NCBI RefSeq assembly: GCF_003123745.1
Contig: NZ_QETB01000003.1
Span: forward strand, 186,001-250,000
Length of the DNA stretch: 64,000 nucleotides
DNA from: Ancrocorticia populi
Lineage (GTDB): Bacteria > Actinomycetota > Actinomycetes > Actinomycetales > Actinomycetaceae
Reading direction: 5' to 3'
This document shows, one piece after another, positions 8,952 through 19,397 of this stretch (its first letter is position 1; the number at the start of each line of letters is the position of its first letter). The notes below the pieces were generated by a model. The model was not told the origin of the DNA. It saw nothing but the letters and a program-made list of their open reading frames with translations, and searched no databases. Position numbers and translations under genes: made by a program.

Positions 8952-9710
8952 CTACGCCCCAGTCTTCACCTGCCGGCGAAGACCAGAGAGCATACGCTCC
9001 TTGTTCACTGCGGCTACCGCGGAGAGCGGAATGTTCTCCGGGCAAACCTTCGCGCACTCGCCATAGTTGGAGCAGGGTCCGAAGGAACTTTCTGCCGCGG
9101 TCACCATGGCCTTCGCACGCTGGTCGCGCTCTTGGCGCGGCACGGGAAGCATGCTCAGATGCGCAAGCTTTGAGCCAACGTAGAGATGGGCAGCACCGTT
9201 CGGGCATGCAGCCACGCAGGCTCCACAACCGATACATGCGGCGAAGTCCATCGCCAGCTCCAGCTTCTCATGGTTGATCAACTGCGTGTCTGCATCGGGG
9301 GCAGTTCCGGCGTTCACAGCAACGGTTCCGCCAGCAATGACAACCCGGTCCAGGGCGGAACGATCCACAATCAGATCGCGCACCACCGGGTAGGATGCCG
9401 AGCGCAGAGGCTCAATCCTTACCGTATCGCCATCCTTGAAGTGGCGGAGGCGCTGATGGCAGGCCGGAAGGTTGTTCTCCGGGCCGTGCGGGAGGCCATT
9501 GACCGTCAAACCACACGCGCCGCAGATGCCCTCGCGGCAGTCCGATTCAAACGCAACCTGTTCCTTGCCCTGCGCGATCAGTTGCTCGTTCAGCGCGTCG
9601 AGCATTTCGAGAATGCTCATCGCAGGCTCTAGTCCGTCTAGTTCGTGACGCTCCCAAGTGCCCTGAGCATTTGTTGAGGGCTGGCGCCAAACTTCGAGTG
9701 TTAGTTTCAC
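8952..9710 (-). CDS. sdhB: Succinate dehydrogenase/fumarate reductase iron-sulfur subunit
   Basis: 252 residues. The N-terminal ferredoxin domain has the 2Fe-2S cysteines C58, C63, C66 and C84; the C-terminal half holds CIGCGAC and later Cys-rich motifs for the 4Fe-4S and 3Fe-4S clusters. It passes electrons from the flavoprotein to the SdhC hemes and quinone. The ATG overlaps the sdhA stop by 4 bp, so the two are translationally coupled. Confidence 0.96.
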   Translation of the reverse strand: MKLTLEVWRQPSTNAQGTWERHELDGLEPAMSILEMLDALNEQLIAQGKEQVAFESDCREGICGACGLTVNGLPHGPENNLPACHQRLRHFKDGDTVRIEPLRSASYPVVRDLIVDRSALDRVVIAGGTVAVNAGTAPDADTQLINHEKLELAMDFAACIGCGACVAACPNGAAHLYVGSKLAHLSMLPVPRQERDQRAKAMVTAAESSFGPCSNYGECAKVCPENIPLSAVAAVNKERMLSGLRRQVKTGA

Positions 9711-11746
9711 TTGTAGCTCCTCGTTGCCATGGGAACCGCTGAGAATTCCAGTGGCTCCACGTTACGTGTAAAGGTCAGAGGCTCGGAGGCCGAGGTTGGG
9801 CCCTCTCCGCCTTCGGTACCCCACGCTGAGGCGAAGGTCCAATGCTCATCGTCACGCTGGGCTTCGCCTTCTTGCTGATGCTCAACCCGGAAGTGTGCTC
9901 CACAGGATTCCTCGCGATCCAAGGCATCCACGCACAGTAGCTCGGCCAGCTCAAGGAAGTCAGCCACGCGGCCCGCCTTCTCCAGAGTTTGATTGACCTG
10001 AGATCCCGTGCCCGGCACTGCGACGTTGCTCCAGAACTCCTTGCGGAGTTCTTGAATCTTGCCGCGTGCTTCCGTGAGGCCTTCCTTCGAGCGATTCACA
10101 CCGCAGCCTTCATACATGATGTCGCCAAGCTCGCGGTGGAAGGCCGTTGGGCTCTTCGATCCGCCTACGCTCAGCAGAGCATCCGTACGTGCGTTAACCC
10201 GCGCCATCGCCTCCTGGACCGGCTTCGAATCCATGCCCGGCAGCGCCTCACCTAGGTGATCGGCCAAGTAGTTCGGGATGGAGAACGGAAGAGTGAACCA
10301 ACCGTCCACACATGCCGAAAGGAGGGAGTTAGCACCTAGGCGGTTCGCGCCATGGTAAGACCATCCGGCCTCTCCACCAACGAACATACCCGGGATAGAG
10401 CTCATCTGATTGAAGTCCGTCCACAGGCCGCCCATCGTGAAGTGAGCGCCGGGAGCAATACGCATAGGAACCTTGTACGGGTTCTCTGCAACGGCACGCT
10501 CATACATCTCGAAGAGGTTTCCGTAGCGTTCACGAATCGCGCCCTCGCCATCGCGGGCGATGGCATCCTTGAAGTCCAGATAAACGGAGTTCTTCAGGGG
10601 GCCAACACCGTGACCCGAATCCAGCTGCTCCTTTGCGGCGCGAGAAGCGATATCTCGCGGGCAGAGGTTGCCGAAGGCCGGGTACTTGCGCTCTAGGTAA
10701 TAATCGCGCTCGTCCTCAGGAATCGTGTTGGGATCGCGATCGTCGCCAGCCTTCTTCGGTACCCAAATCCGGCCATCGTTTCGCAGAGACTCAGACATCA
10801 AGATGGTCTTGGACTGGAACTCGGACTGCACCGGAAGTGCTGTCGGGTGGAACTGGACCCATGAGACGTGAGACATGTACGCACCATGGCGGTGTGCACG
10901 CCACGCAGCGGAGGCGTTGCAGTTAATCGCCAGAGTCGAGTAGTAGTACAGCGATCCGTAACCACCGGTTGCCAGCACCACGGCGTGAGCCGGGATGGCT
11001 GTGACCTCACCGGTCACGAGGTTACGAATTACAACGCCACGAGCAACACCATCCTCCATGATGAGGTCCAGCATCTCGGACCTAGTATGAAGGGTGATCG
11101 TCCCGCGCTTTACCTGACGCAGCAGAGCCTGCGCACCAGCAATCTGGAGCTGCTGGCCCGTCTGGCCGCGCGTGTAGTACGTACGAGACACCTGAACGCC
11201 GCCGAACGAACGGGTGGCGAGTGTGCCACCATACTCGCGTGCGAATGGTGCGCCAATGGCGTTCATGTGGTCGATTACGCGGATGGACTCTTCGCCCAGT
11301 CGGAAGGCCTCTGCCTCGCGGGAGCGGAAATCGCCACCCTTGACTGTGTCCTTCACGAATCGATAGATGGAATCGCCATCAACCTTACGAGCGCGAGCCG
11401 CGTTGATGCCGCCCTGCGCAGCAACGGAGTGAGCACGCCGCGGGGCGTCATGGTAGGTGACCGAATGGACGTTGTAGCCCTGTTCGGCCAGTGCAGCCGC
11501 GCAGCCACTGCCAGCAAGTCCGGTACCAATAACAACAACGGTGAACTTGCGCTTGTTGTTCGCACCAACCAGCTTGTAAGCGTCGCGCCGCTTGTGCCAT
11601 GCTTCGGCCGGATCGCCTTCTGGCACCTTGCCATCTAGGACTTGACCGTTTGTAGCACCCGCGACGGTGACGCGGGGCGCTACAAAGGGAGCCGCAGCAG
11701 GTTCAGCGGTTTCTGTGGACACGTTCTTACGGAAAATATTACTCAC
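9707..11746 (-). CDS. sdhA: Succinate dehydrogenase/fumarate reductase flavoprotein subunit
   Basis: 679 residues. It has an N-terminal FAD-binding GTGLAGSGCAAALAE fold, an AHSVAAQGGINAA segment carrying the usual FAD-attachment His region, a substrate-site RTYYTRGQTGQQ segment, and an HFTMGGLWTDF segment. Its size and layout match the type-B enzymes (Bacillus/Wolinella type) found in actinobacteria. Coupled by 4-bp overlaps to sdhC before it and sdhB after it. Confidence 0.96.
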   Translation of the reverse strand: MSNIFRKNVSTETAEPAAAPFVAPRVTVAGATNGQVLDGKVPEGDPAEAWHKRRDAYKLVGANNKRKFTVVVIGTGLAGSGCAAALAEQGYNVHSVTYHDAPRRAHSVAAQGGINAARARKVDGDSIYRFVKDTVKGGDFRSREAEAFRLGEESIRVIDHMNAIGAPFAREYGGTLATRSFGGVQVSRTYYTRGQTGQQLQIAGAQALLRQVKRGTITLHTRSEMLDLIMEDGVARGVVIRNLVTGEVTAIPAHAVVLATGGYGSLYYYSTLAINCNASAAWRAHRHGAYMSHVSWVQFHPTALPVQSEFQSKTILMSESLRNDGRIWVPKKAGDDRDPNTIPEDERDYYLERKYPAFGNLCPRDIASRAAKEQLDSGHGVGPLKNSVYLDFKDAIARDGEGAIRERYGNLFEMYERAVAENPYKVPMRIAPGAHFTMGGLWTDFNQMSSIPGMFVGGEAGWSYHGANRLGANSLLSACVDGWFTLPFSIPNYLADHLGEALPGMDSKPVQEAMARVNARTDALLSVGGSKSPTAFHRELGDIMYEGCGVNRSKEGLTEARGKIQELRKEFWSNVAVPGTGSQVNQTLEKAGRVADFLELAELLCVDALDREESCGAHFRVEHQQEGEAQRDDEHWTFASAWGTEGGEGPTSASEPLTFTRNVEPLEFSAVPMATRSYK

Positions 11747-12462
11747 GATATGACTCCAAACTGGACTGCGAGCGGAATGGCCGCATTACCGAGCAGGATA
11801 GCGAGGGCACAGAGGCCAGCAACGATTGCGGCAACGAGACGAACACGCTTACCCATTGCGCCGAGATCCTGAACAACAGTGGTCACTCCGTGTGCCACGT
11901 GGATGGAGATAAGCACCATCATGATGATGTAGATGGCTGCCATCCAAGGACGCTCGAACGAGGCGATGACGTTGCTGTACGCGGCCGGACGGGTACCCAC
12001 CGGATGCTGGAAGGAATCTGATGCAACCGGCTTAATTCCGAGCGTCAGGTCCATTAAGTGGATCACGATAAAGGCAAGCGTGAACACGCCCGTCACGGGC
12101 ATCAGCCGAGCAGAAAAGCCCTGGAAGCCGGTGCGCGATGCCTTGATTCCGGCCCGGTGCGGACCACGCGCCTTACGCCCACGGGACCAAATCGTGATTG
12201 CACCGTAAACGTGGATGAAAAGGCCGCCGAATATGACGATCCTGAACAGCCAGAGCACCATTCCTTCGGGCAGGAACGGTGCGAATGCGACACGCAGCCA
12301 CTCGGCGTAATCGTCGAAGTGCTCGGGCCCGGTAAAGATCTTAAAGTTACCAAATAAATGAATAAGCAAGAAAGCTACTAATAATGTGCCAGTAATGGCC
12401 ATAGCAACTTTAAGCACCCACGTACCTGGACGGGGCGGTGCTTGTTCTGTCGTTGTTGACAT
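11743..12462 (-). CDS. sdhC: Succinate dehydrogenase cytochrome b subunit
   Basis: 239 residues with five membrane helices, as in type-B single-subunit anchors that bind two hemes b. Conserved histidines appear in the helices (for example LLIHLFGN, GLFIHVYG, IVIHLMD, SIHVAHG). First gene of sdhCAB. The start region (about 12345-12410) is noticeably AT-richer than the rest of the operon. Confidence 0.93.
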   Translation of the reverse strand: MSTTTEQAPPRPGTWVLKVAMAITGTLLVAFLLIHLFGNFKIFTGPEHFDDYAEWLRVAFAPFLPEGMVLWLFRIVIFGGLFIHVYGAITIWSRGRKARGPHRAGIKASRTGFQGFSARLMPVTGVFTLAFIVIHLMDLTLGIKPVASDSFQHPVGTRPAAYSNVIASFERPWMAAIYIIMMVLISIHVAHGVTTVVQDLGAMGKRVRLVAAIVAGLCALAILLGNAAIPLAVQFGVIS

Positions 12463-12855
12463 CTGTGTCCTCCTCTTCCACGAGGCTACTGCATAAGCTC
12501 AGTAACTTTCGCTTCTCGAAGCATCGGCACACACACCGCATGTGGAGCTTCGATCACAAATGAATGCTAATTCGTACTTTAGTCCCAACAAGCCCCCAGT
12601 TCCTAGGTGAATTAAGTAAGTCATCCCTTGTGAAAATGGCTTAGCTGTGCCAAAAACCGTGGCTGAGCCCGCCCGCTCACTCGCTTGTCAATCGCTGGTA
12701 AAGATTCCGTGAAAAATACTCCATTATCCCACCGGCCACACCGGACCCTGAACGGATGCGGCACTTCGCATACCATCATTAGCGAGCCTGACACGGGCAT
12801 AGGACGAAGTACCCATACACGTACATCACACATCCCGGACGACTACAGTAGAGAA
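12463..12855. other. Divergent intergenic region between sdhC and the AarF kinase gene
   Basis: About 390 bp. It should hold the sdhCAB promoter and the aarF promoter. A frame continuous with the kinase extends upstream to about 12685, but its residues do not resemble the family, so I treat it as non-coding. I see no clear operator. Confidence 0.4.
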
Positions 12856-14808
12856 ATGGACGCCCTCAGTTTCCTTTACCAAGCGCTGACCACCTTGCTC
12901 GTTGCCGCGGTCTTCACCGTGGTGATCAAACGTCTGCTGCCCGCCGTAGGATGGATTCGCGCGTACCTTGTTTCACTTCTGACTCTGATCGCACTAATTC
13001 CTGTGTCGGTGTGGGCGGGGACCGCGCTGGGCATCTTCACTGACGAAGGTGCTCTGGCTGTCGCTCCGGGCATCGCTCTCGTGACCGGTGCCATCATCCT
13101 CCTGTGGATTTTCGCCGTGGCACTGCTGGCTCTTGTGGTTGTTGAGCTCATCGTCCCAACCGGGACCTTCGGTGGCCCTATCGAGGGCATCGTAGAAAGC
13201 AGACTAGGCATCCGGCGGCTGCGGCGCTACCTCCAGCTCGGCTGGATTGTTATGCGCTCTGGACTTGGCCGGGCACTGCGTTACGGCCCCGAATCCTCCG
13301 AATTCGTCACCGCGCTCATCCGGATGATCAATAGCGCTGGAGTCACGTTTGTTAAGTTCGGTCAGTTGCTCTCCACGCGTTCGGACCTGCTTCCCGCTCC
13401 CCTCATCACGGCGCTTTCCTCTCTCCAGACCTCCGCCGCGCCGGCCTCATCAGAGGATATCCGAGAAACGTTGTTGAACGAATGGGACGCGGAACCCGAT
13501 GCAATCTTCGGACACTTCGATCCAGATCCTTTCGCCGCTGCATCGGTAGCGCAGGTACACCGCGCTACCCTCAAGGATGGCCGCCGCGTTGTGGTCAAAG
13601 TGCAACGGCCCGGCGCAGCTGAACAAGTACAAGTTGATTGCGACATCCTACTTCGCTTCGCTAGGACCGCCCAGAAGCGCTTTGAGTGGGCAGACAGGCT
13701 GGGCCTACTTGCCCTTATCGGCGGTTTGGTGGATTCCTTAAACCAGGAGTTGGACTACGATATCGAGGCTCGCAACACCACCGCCATCGCCCGCTCGCTG
13801 AAGTGGCATCCGCTCATTACCGCACCCACGATAATCCCGGAACTCTCCACGAAGCGAGTGCTAGTGATGACCGAACTTCAAGGTGCCCCAGTTCCGTCAG
13901 CAGTGGCCTCTACAGAAACCGCCCAACGCGATGAACTGGCCAGCGAACTCTTTTCCGCCACAGCCGAATCCATCCTCATCCACGGCGTTTTCCATGCGGA
14001 TCTTCACCCCGGCAACATCATGCTGCTACAAGACGAGACGATTGGGCTTCTTGACTTCGGCGCAATCGGGGTAATCGATGCGGAAACGCGCCAACTGCTC
14101 GCGTCCCTCCTTCTGGCCATCTTTACGGATGATAACGTCAACGCCGTTGCGTCGATCTTAATGGCATTCGATGTAGACCCAGATATTGATCGCAGCGCCC
14201 TCCAGCGCGATCTGGGCCGGGTACTAACCGTCCTCGGCCACCGCCAAGAGGCGGACGCTACCATCTTCTCCGATGTGTTCGCCGTGCTACGCGAGTACGG
14301 CATCAGTATTCCAGGGGACGTAGCCGGAGCATTCCGCACACTCGCTTCACTGGACATCACGCTGCAAACGCTCAGGCCAGGCTACGGACTGTTCCAAGCA
14401 GCCCAAGAAGCTCTCCCGCATCTTGTTACAACGCTAAGTTCCCCGGAGCTCCTAGCCAACATCGCCGCAACATCGGCCCTTACCTCGGCCATAGCTGCCC
14501 GCCGCCTACCGGCCCGCGCGGAGCGCCTGACAACTCAGCTAGAGCGCGGCGAACTTACGCTACGCGCCCGCTCGTTCGCCGCCTCATCGGACCCGGAGTG
14601 GTTCGGCTCCGTGGTGGACGATATCCTCTCGGGTGCCTTCGCCTGTATTGCCATCGTCATGGCGCTGGTTTTTCTGCTCGTGCCCAGCACTGTCCACATA
14701 ACTACGGTTCTGACCCTTCACCACCTGATCGCCGGAGTGCTTGGATTCATCGGCATCACTCTGGCCCTGCGGCTGATTATCAGACTCTTTGCTCGGCGCG
14801 CTGGCTGA
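12856..14808 (+). CDS. ABC1/AarF/UbiB-family atypical kinase
   Basis: 650 residues. Two or three N-terminal membrane segments (1-110), then the ABC1 kinase-like domain with the signature KFGQLLSTR (KxGQ motif), the VKVQRP ATP-binding lysine, FHADLHPGN catalytic loop and LLDFGAIG metal loop, and a C-terminal membrane hairpin. UbiB/Coq8 members are ATPases tied to quinone lipid metabolism; in this bacterium menaquinone is the probable link, an inference. ATG 12856 follows GTAGAGAA and starts the membrane segment. The 3' end overlaps the convergent MATE frame by 225 bp. Confidence 0.88.
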   Translation: MDALSFLYQALTTLLVAAVFTVVIKRLLPAVGWIRAYLVSLLTLIALIPVSVWAGTALGIFTDEGALAVAPGIALVTGAIILLWIFAVALLALVVVELIVPTGTFGGPIEGIVESRLGIRRLRRYLQLGWIVMRSGLGRALRYGPESSEFVTALIRMINSAGVTFVKFGQLLSTRSDLLPAPLITALSSLQTSAAPASSEDIRETLLNEWDAEPDAIFGHFDPDPFAAASVAQVHRATLKDGRRVVVKVQRPGAAEQVQVDCDILLRFARTAQKRFEWADRLGLLALIGGLVDSLNQELDYDIEARNTTAIARSLKWHPLITAPTIIPELSTKRVLVMTELQGAPVPSAVASTETAQRDELASELFSATAESILIHGVFHADLHPGNIMLLQDETIGLLDFGAIGVIDAETRQLLASLLLAIFTDDNVNAVASILMAFDVDPDIDRSALQRDLGRVLTVLGHRQEADATIFSDVFAVLREYGISIPGDVAGAFRTLASLDITLQTLRPGYGLFQAAQEALPHLVTTLSSPELLANIAATSALTSAIAARRLPARAERLTTQLERGELTLRARSFAASSDPEWFGSVVDDILSGAFACIAIVMALVFLLVPSTVHITTVLTLHHLIAGVLGFIGITLALRLIIRLFARRAG

Positions 14809-16239
14809 CGAAGGTAAAACATCGTTATTCTCAAGTAGCCGATCGGAGGCGGGCGGGAAGGTCACTTCTACCTGACCCTCAGCAAACGGAACCTCCTTCA
14901 AGCTGCGAACGTCCGCAGGTAGCTTGCGCCGGGCCACGATCCAAGCCGGAACTAGGAGCATGCTCGCCCCGATCCATGCGAGTGGATTGGCGGAAACGAT
15001 CCCTTGGAAACCAAGTACTTGGCTAAGCACCACGGCCGCGCTCACGCGCATAGCAAGCTCCAGCACCCCCGCCAGCGTGGGAATTAACGTGCGCCCGAGC
15101 CCTTGCAAGGCGCTCCGTGTCACGAACAGGACTCCGAGGACAACGTAAAGGGCACCGTTGATCACGAGGTATTCGTGTGCCATGGCCACTACTGCCTCTT
15201 CACCGCTACCCACAAAGCTGCGCACAATCGGGTTGCCCGCACTCACGAGGGTCACGGAAAGGAAAAGCGACACTACGAAGGACATCACGAGGGCCTGACG
15301 TACCCCCGTCTTGATCCGTTCCGTGTAACCGGCACCGAGGTTCTGCGCTGTGAAGGTGGAAACCGCGAGGCCCAGAGACATAAGGAAGGCTACTGCCAGC
15401 CCGTCCACGCGTGTGGCGGTAGTGTAAGCGGCCACAGCGGTGGCACCCAGCCCGTTGAGGGACACCTGAACCGCCAACGTACCGATCGCGATGATCGACT
15501 GCTGGAATCCCATCGGCAACCCGATCTTCAGCTGCCGGCCCAGAGCCGCCGCGCCAACGCGCCAATCTGCCCGCCCCACGTGGAGCGCCTCAATTGACCG
15601 AACCAGATACCCCAAGCACAGCAGCGCGGAGGTGAGCTGGGCGATCACGGTGGCCAGCGCCGCCCCGCCTACACCCAGATCCATGACCTGCACAAACAGC
15701 ACAACCAGCGCCACATTCAACAGACACGCGATCACAAGGAACACGAGGGGTGTTCGCGAATCGCCGATAGCCCGGATAATCGCGGAGAGGTAATTGAAGA
15801 ACATCAGTGCCGCGACGCCCAAGAAGTTGACCGTGGCGAACGTGACCGCCTGATCGCTGAGTTCGGGAGGTGTGCGCAACAGTCCCAAGAAGGGGCGAAT
15901 GATAAGAGGCGCGCCCACCATGAGAACTAGGCTGGCGACCGCCGTAAGAATGGTACCAGCGGCCACAGAGCGCCTCACGCCGCGCGCATCGCCAGCCCCA
16001 AACGCCTGAGCGGTAGGGATTGCGAAGCCCTGCGTCATTCCCTGAGCAAACCCGATGAGCAAGAATAGGATGCCATTCGTTGCGCCCACTGCTGCCAGCG
16101 CATCCACCCCAAGGTGCTGGCCCACAACCATCGCGTCAGCAACCTGATACATCTGCTGCACCACATTCCCAATAAGAAGTGGGATGGCGAATCGGATCAT
16201 AACCCGCCAAGGGGTGCCCGATGTCAGGGCGTGATTCAT
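14584..16239 (-). CDS. MATE-family efflux transporter with hydrophilic C-terminal tail
   Basis: 551 residues from ATG 16239, preceded by AAGGAG at the right spacing. Residues 1-450 hold twelve membrane helices of a multidrug and toxic compound extrusion protein (NorM/DinF-like); family marks are IPLLIGNVVQQMYQVADAMVVG and later VGATNGI. These proteins export cationic compounds in exchange for Na+ or H+. The last 95 residues are hydrophilic, unlike the family, and most are encoded antisense to the AarF gene, so the natural stop may have been lost. It shares a divergent promoter region with the decayed ABC exporter. Confidence 0.85.
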   Translation of the reverse strand: MNHALTSGTPWRVMIRFAIPLLIGNVVQQMYQVADAMVVGQHLGVDALAAVGATNGILFLLIGFAQGMTQGFAIPTAQAFGAGDARGVRRSVAAGTILTAVASLVLMVGAPLIIRPFLGLLRTPPELSDQAVTFATVNFLGVAALMFFNYLSAIIRAIGDSRTPLVFLVIACLLNVALVVLFVQVMDLGVGGAALATVIAQLTSALLCLGYLVRSIEALHVGRADWRVGAAALGRQLKIGLPMGFQQSIIAIGTLAVQVSLNGLGATAVAAYTTATRVDGLAVAFLMSLGLAVSTFTAQNLGAGYTERIKTGVRQALVMSFVVSLFLSVTLVSAGNPIVRSFVGSGEEAVVAMAHEYLVINGALYVVLGVLFVTRSALQGLGRTLIPTLAGVLELAMRVSAAVVLSQVLGFQGIVSANPLAWIGASMLLVPAWIVARRKLPADVRSLKEVPFAEGQVEVTFPPASDRLLENNDVLPSSASAPSKESDNQPQGQSDADESKHSGDQVVKGQNRSYVDSAGHEQKNQRHDDGNTGEGTREDIVHHGAEPLRVR

Positions 16240-16485
16240 GGCGCAGAGCTCCTTCAGAAAAGACGTGTGGTTAGGGTACTGTCGTAGCCACGAGCGCACA
16301 CTTTCCCCTGTTGTTGCAGGAAATAGTGGGAACGCGCTTGGGCGAACAGTCATCAATCTTACGACCGTCCTCCCGGGGTGCGTCCAGAGCCCACGAGGGT
16401 GACGTCCCACTCATCATTGCCCGAAAAATCGGACCCGAGTACGATCGCACTGGCTATCGGCGAAAAACAGGGGAGAAAAGGCGGT

Positions 16486-17187
16486 ATGGCGTACATCGAA
16501 CTAGTGGATTCAACCAAGCGGTATCACATGGGCGGATCCACGATTATGGCCAATGATCAACTCACGTTTTCCGTCAATGAGGGCGAGTTTGCGGTGGTGC
16601 TGGGAGCGTCCGGCGCGGGCAAGTCCACAGTCCTCAACATTCTGGGTGGTATGGACACCAATGATGACGGACAGGTGATCGTTGACGGCCTCGACATCGC
16701 CACCTACAACGCCAAGCAGCTCACCACCTAGCGCCGTAATGATGTGGGCTTCGTGTTTCAGGGTTATAACTTGGTTGCGAACCTGACCGCGAAGGAAAAC
16801 GTGGAGCTGGCCTCCTAGATCGTGGAGGATGCAATGGATCCGGAGGAGGTCTTGACAAGCGTTGGCCTTGGCGATCGCATCAATAACTTCCCGGCACAGC
16901 TCTCAGGCGGCGAGCAGCAGCGCGTGGCCATCGCCCGCGCCATCGCGAAGAAGCCCAAGCTGCTCCTGTGCGATGAGCCCACTGGTGCCCTCGACTTCCA
17001 GACGGGCAAGCAGATCCTCAGGGTTTTACAGGACATGTCTCGCCGCAACGGCGCCACGGTCATCATCGTCACGCACAATGCCGCGATCGCCGCCATAGGC
17101 GATAGGGTGATCGAACTACGCGATGGGAAGGTCAAACGCGACGAGGTGAACGAACATCCTCGTGATATTTCTGAGATCGAGTGGTGA
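16486..17187 (+). pseudogene. ABC transporter ATP-binding protein (MacB/LolD type), two in-frame TAG stops
   Basis: A 234-codon frame encodes every ABC ATPase motif: Walker A GASGAGKST, Q-loop VGFVFQ, signature LSGGEQQR, Walker [13 protein letters not shown] and the H-loop VTHN. It is interrupted by TAG at 16729-16731 (codon 82, where relatives have Tyr before RRN) and by TAG at 16816-16818 (codon 111). No frameshift is present. The fragments 1-81 and 112-233 could not separately form an ATPase. It precedes its permease with GTGA-type overlap. The start has GGGGAGAAAAGG upstream. Read as recent inactivation, since the rest of the sequence is well conserved. Confidence 0.85.
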
Positions 17188-19381
17188 GCGCGATGCACAG
17201 GACCGCGTGGAAGGAAGCGTGGCGCACCATTACCGGGTCATGGGCCCGGTTTTTCTCCATCGCCGCTCTGATGTTTCTGGGAGCCTTCGCCCTCGTGGGC
17301 CTCAAGGTGACTGGCCCGGATATGCGCGAAACCGGCGCGGCTTTCTTCGATGAAACAAACCTTGCCGATGTAACTGTCACCTCCCCGATGGGGGTGAACG
17401 AGGATGCCCTCGCCTCCGTGGATGGAGCCACCGCCGAATTCGGGTACGCTGCCGACGCTACAGTGGAAGACTCCCTGACCACCCTGCACCTCATGTCCAC
17501 CCCCGAAGAGATCTCCACCTTCTCGCTCACAGCTGGCTCAATGCCGTCCGGCTCAGACGAAATCGCCCTCACCTCCGAGTTGGAGGGCAGCTACAACGTT
17601 GGGGACACCGTAGTTTTTAACGACGACGACGAATCCCCACTCGCCACCCGGTCCTTCACCGTGACTGGCTTCGTTCGCTCGGCGGAGTATCTTGACCGTG
17701 AGGACATCGGGCAAACCACGTTGGGAACTGGCCAGCTAGACGGATTCGCCGCGGTGGCACCCGAGGCATTCGAGTCGCCCGTTTATACGATGGCACGGTT
17801 GCGATTCGCGGAAACTGCGGGGTTCGAACCGTACGCGGATTCGTATCTTGCCCGGCTCGATGAGTATCAGGATGCGGTTGAGGCGGCGCTCGATAACGAA
17901 GCTGACAGCCCATACGAGGTTCAGGACCGGAGAGACCTTCAGGGCTATCTCACCTATGGGGATAGCGCGGACCGGATTGACGCGATCTCGCAGGTGTTCC
18001 CCGTGTTTCTGTTCGCGATCGCCTCTCTGGTCAGCCTGACAACGATGACCCGGATGGTCCAAGAGCAGCGCACCACAAACGGCACGTTTGCGGCCCTGGG
18101 ATACTCACCTCGAGCAATTCGTCGCAAATACCTCCTGTACGGGATCAGTGCCAGCACCTTGGGCGGCCTCATCGGAGTGGGCGTCGGACACACTCTCCTA
18201 CCCACGGTCATCTTTAATACCTATCAGGAAATCTTTTCGTTCCCGGCTCTTCAGCTTGGGTTTTATCCGCTCATCTCTGTGACCGCGGTTGCCATCGCTA
18301 TCATCTGCACCGTGCTCGTGGCCGCAATCGTGGCAACCAGAGAACTCAACGAGGTGCCGAGCCAGCTCCTCCTACCTAAGCCGCCGGCCGCCGGCACGCG
18401 GATCTTCCTAGAGCGGATCAGACCTCTGTGGAGGCGGATGAGCTTCACCCAAAAGATCACCGCGCGAAACCTCTTCCGCTACAAGAGGCGGATGTTCATG
18501 ACGGTGTTCGGGGTGGCCGGGTGCACTGCGCTCCTTATTCTGGCCTTCGGCGTTCTCGATTCCATCACCGGGGTGGTAAACCGGCAGTTTAACCAGATTG
18601 TGCACTACGACCTCATCGCCGTAGCTGCACAGCAACCTGAGGATGAAGTCGAGTCCGTCGATGGCGTTGAGGACGCCACTAGCGTCCGCTTCGAGCAGAT
18701 GAGCGTTCGTCTGGACGGGGAGAGTATCGATCAGGAGATCAGATCGTACTTCAGGACTCCGATGGCGAAGAAGTCTCGATGGAGGTGGCCGGCATTGCGG
18801 AGATGTATGCCGGGCACTACGTGTTTGGAGCAAGTACCTCGGCGCCGAACGCGCACCTGATTCAGGCACCGGAAGCTGATATAGACGAGGTTTCCGCCGA
18901 TCTCATGGACTCCCCCGCCGTCTCCGGGATCGTTCAAGTCACCGCCATCATCCACACGATGGATTCGATGATCGACGGCCTGAACGCCGTGATCATCGTG
19001 TTGATTGTGTGCGCGGGGCTGCTCGCCGTCGTCGTTATATTCAACCTAACGAACATCAACGTATCGGAACGAATCCGCGAACTCTCCACGATCAAAGTCC
19101 TCGGGTTCTACCCGCGAGAAGTGACCATGTACGTCTTCCGGGAGACGCTGCTGCTGACCCTGCTGGGGATTCTGGCTGGGTTCGCGCTCGGGGTGCCGCT
19201 TCACGCGTTCGTGATCACCTCGGTTCCGCCGGACATGCTGATGTTCCAGCCGGACGTGCTGTGGACCAACTTCGCGCTTTCGGCGGCTATCACGTTCGCA
19301 ATTTCGATCGTGATCATGGCCGCCATGCACGTCCGGCTGAAGAACATCGATATGCTCGACGCCCTGAAGGCGCAGGACTAG
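17184..19381 (+). pseudogene. FtsX-like ABC permease, frameshifted
   Basis: The first frame (GTG 17184 or ATG 17193) runs to 18860 but loses family character near 18740; the second frame, from about 18740 to 19381, continues with QIVLQDSDGEEV, a membrane segment and the FtsX C-terminal core LSTIKVLGFYPREV. A one-base gain or two-base loss in the repetitive GATCAGGAGATCAGATCG stretch explains the break. The total, about 730 residues with four or more membrane helices and a large extracytoplasmic region, fits MacB-type exporters of peptides or antimicrobials. Both genes of this transporter are thus damaged. Confidence 0.82.
17613..17636 (+). repeat. Dispersed motif copy inside the permease pseudogene
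   Basis: GTTTTTAACGACGACGACGA followed by ATCC; coding for Val-Phe-Asn-Asp-Asp-Asp-Glu in a variable extracytoplasmic part of the permease. One of the best matches to the consensus. Confidence 0.5.
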
Positions 19382-19397
19382 TTCTGCAAATGCGGGG

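Noticed and set aside
10868-11638. 256-residue frame antisense to sdhA
   Set aside because: Lies entirely within a well-conserved gene on the other strand and shows no protein family pattern.
12685-12855. N-terminal extension of the AarF kinase from a TTG
   Set aside because: 57 residues of non-family sequence; ATG 12856 begins directly at the first membrane helix.
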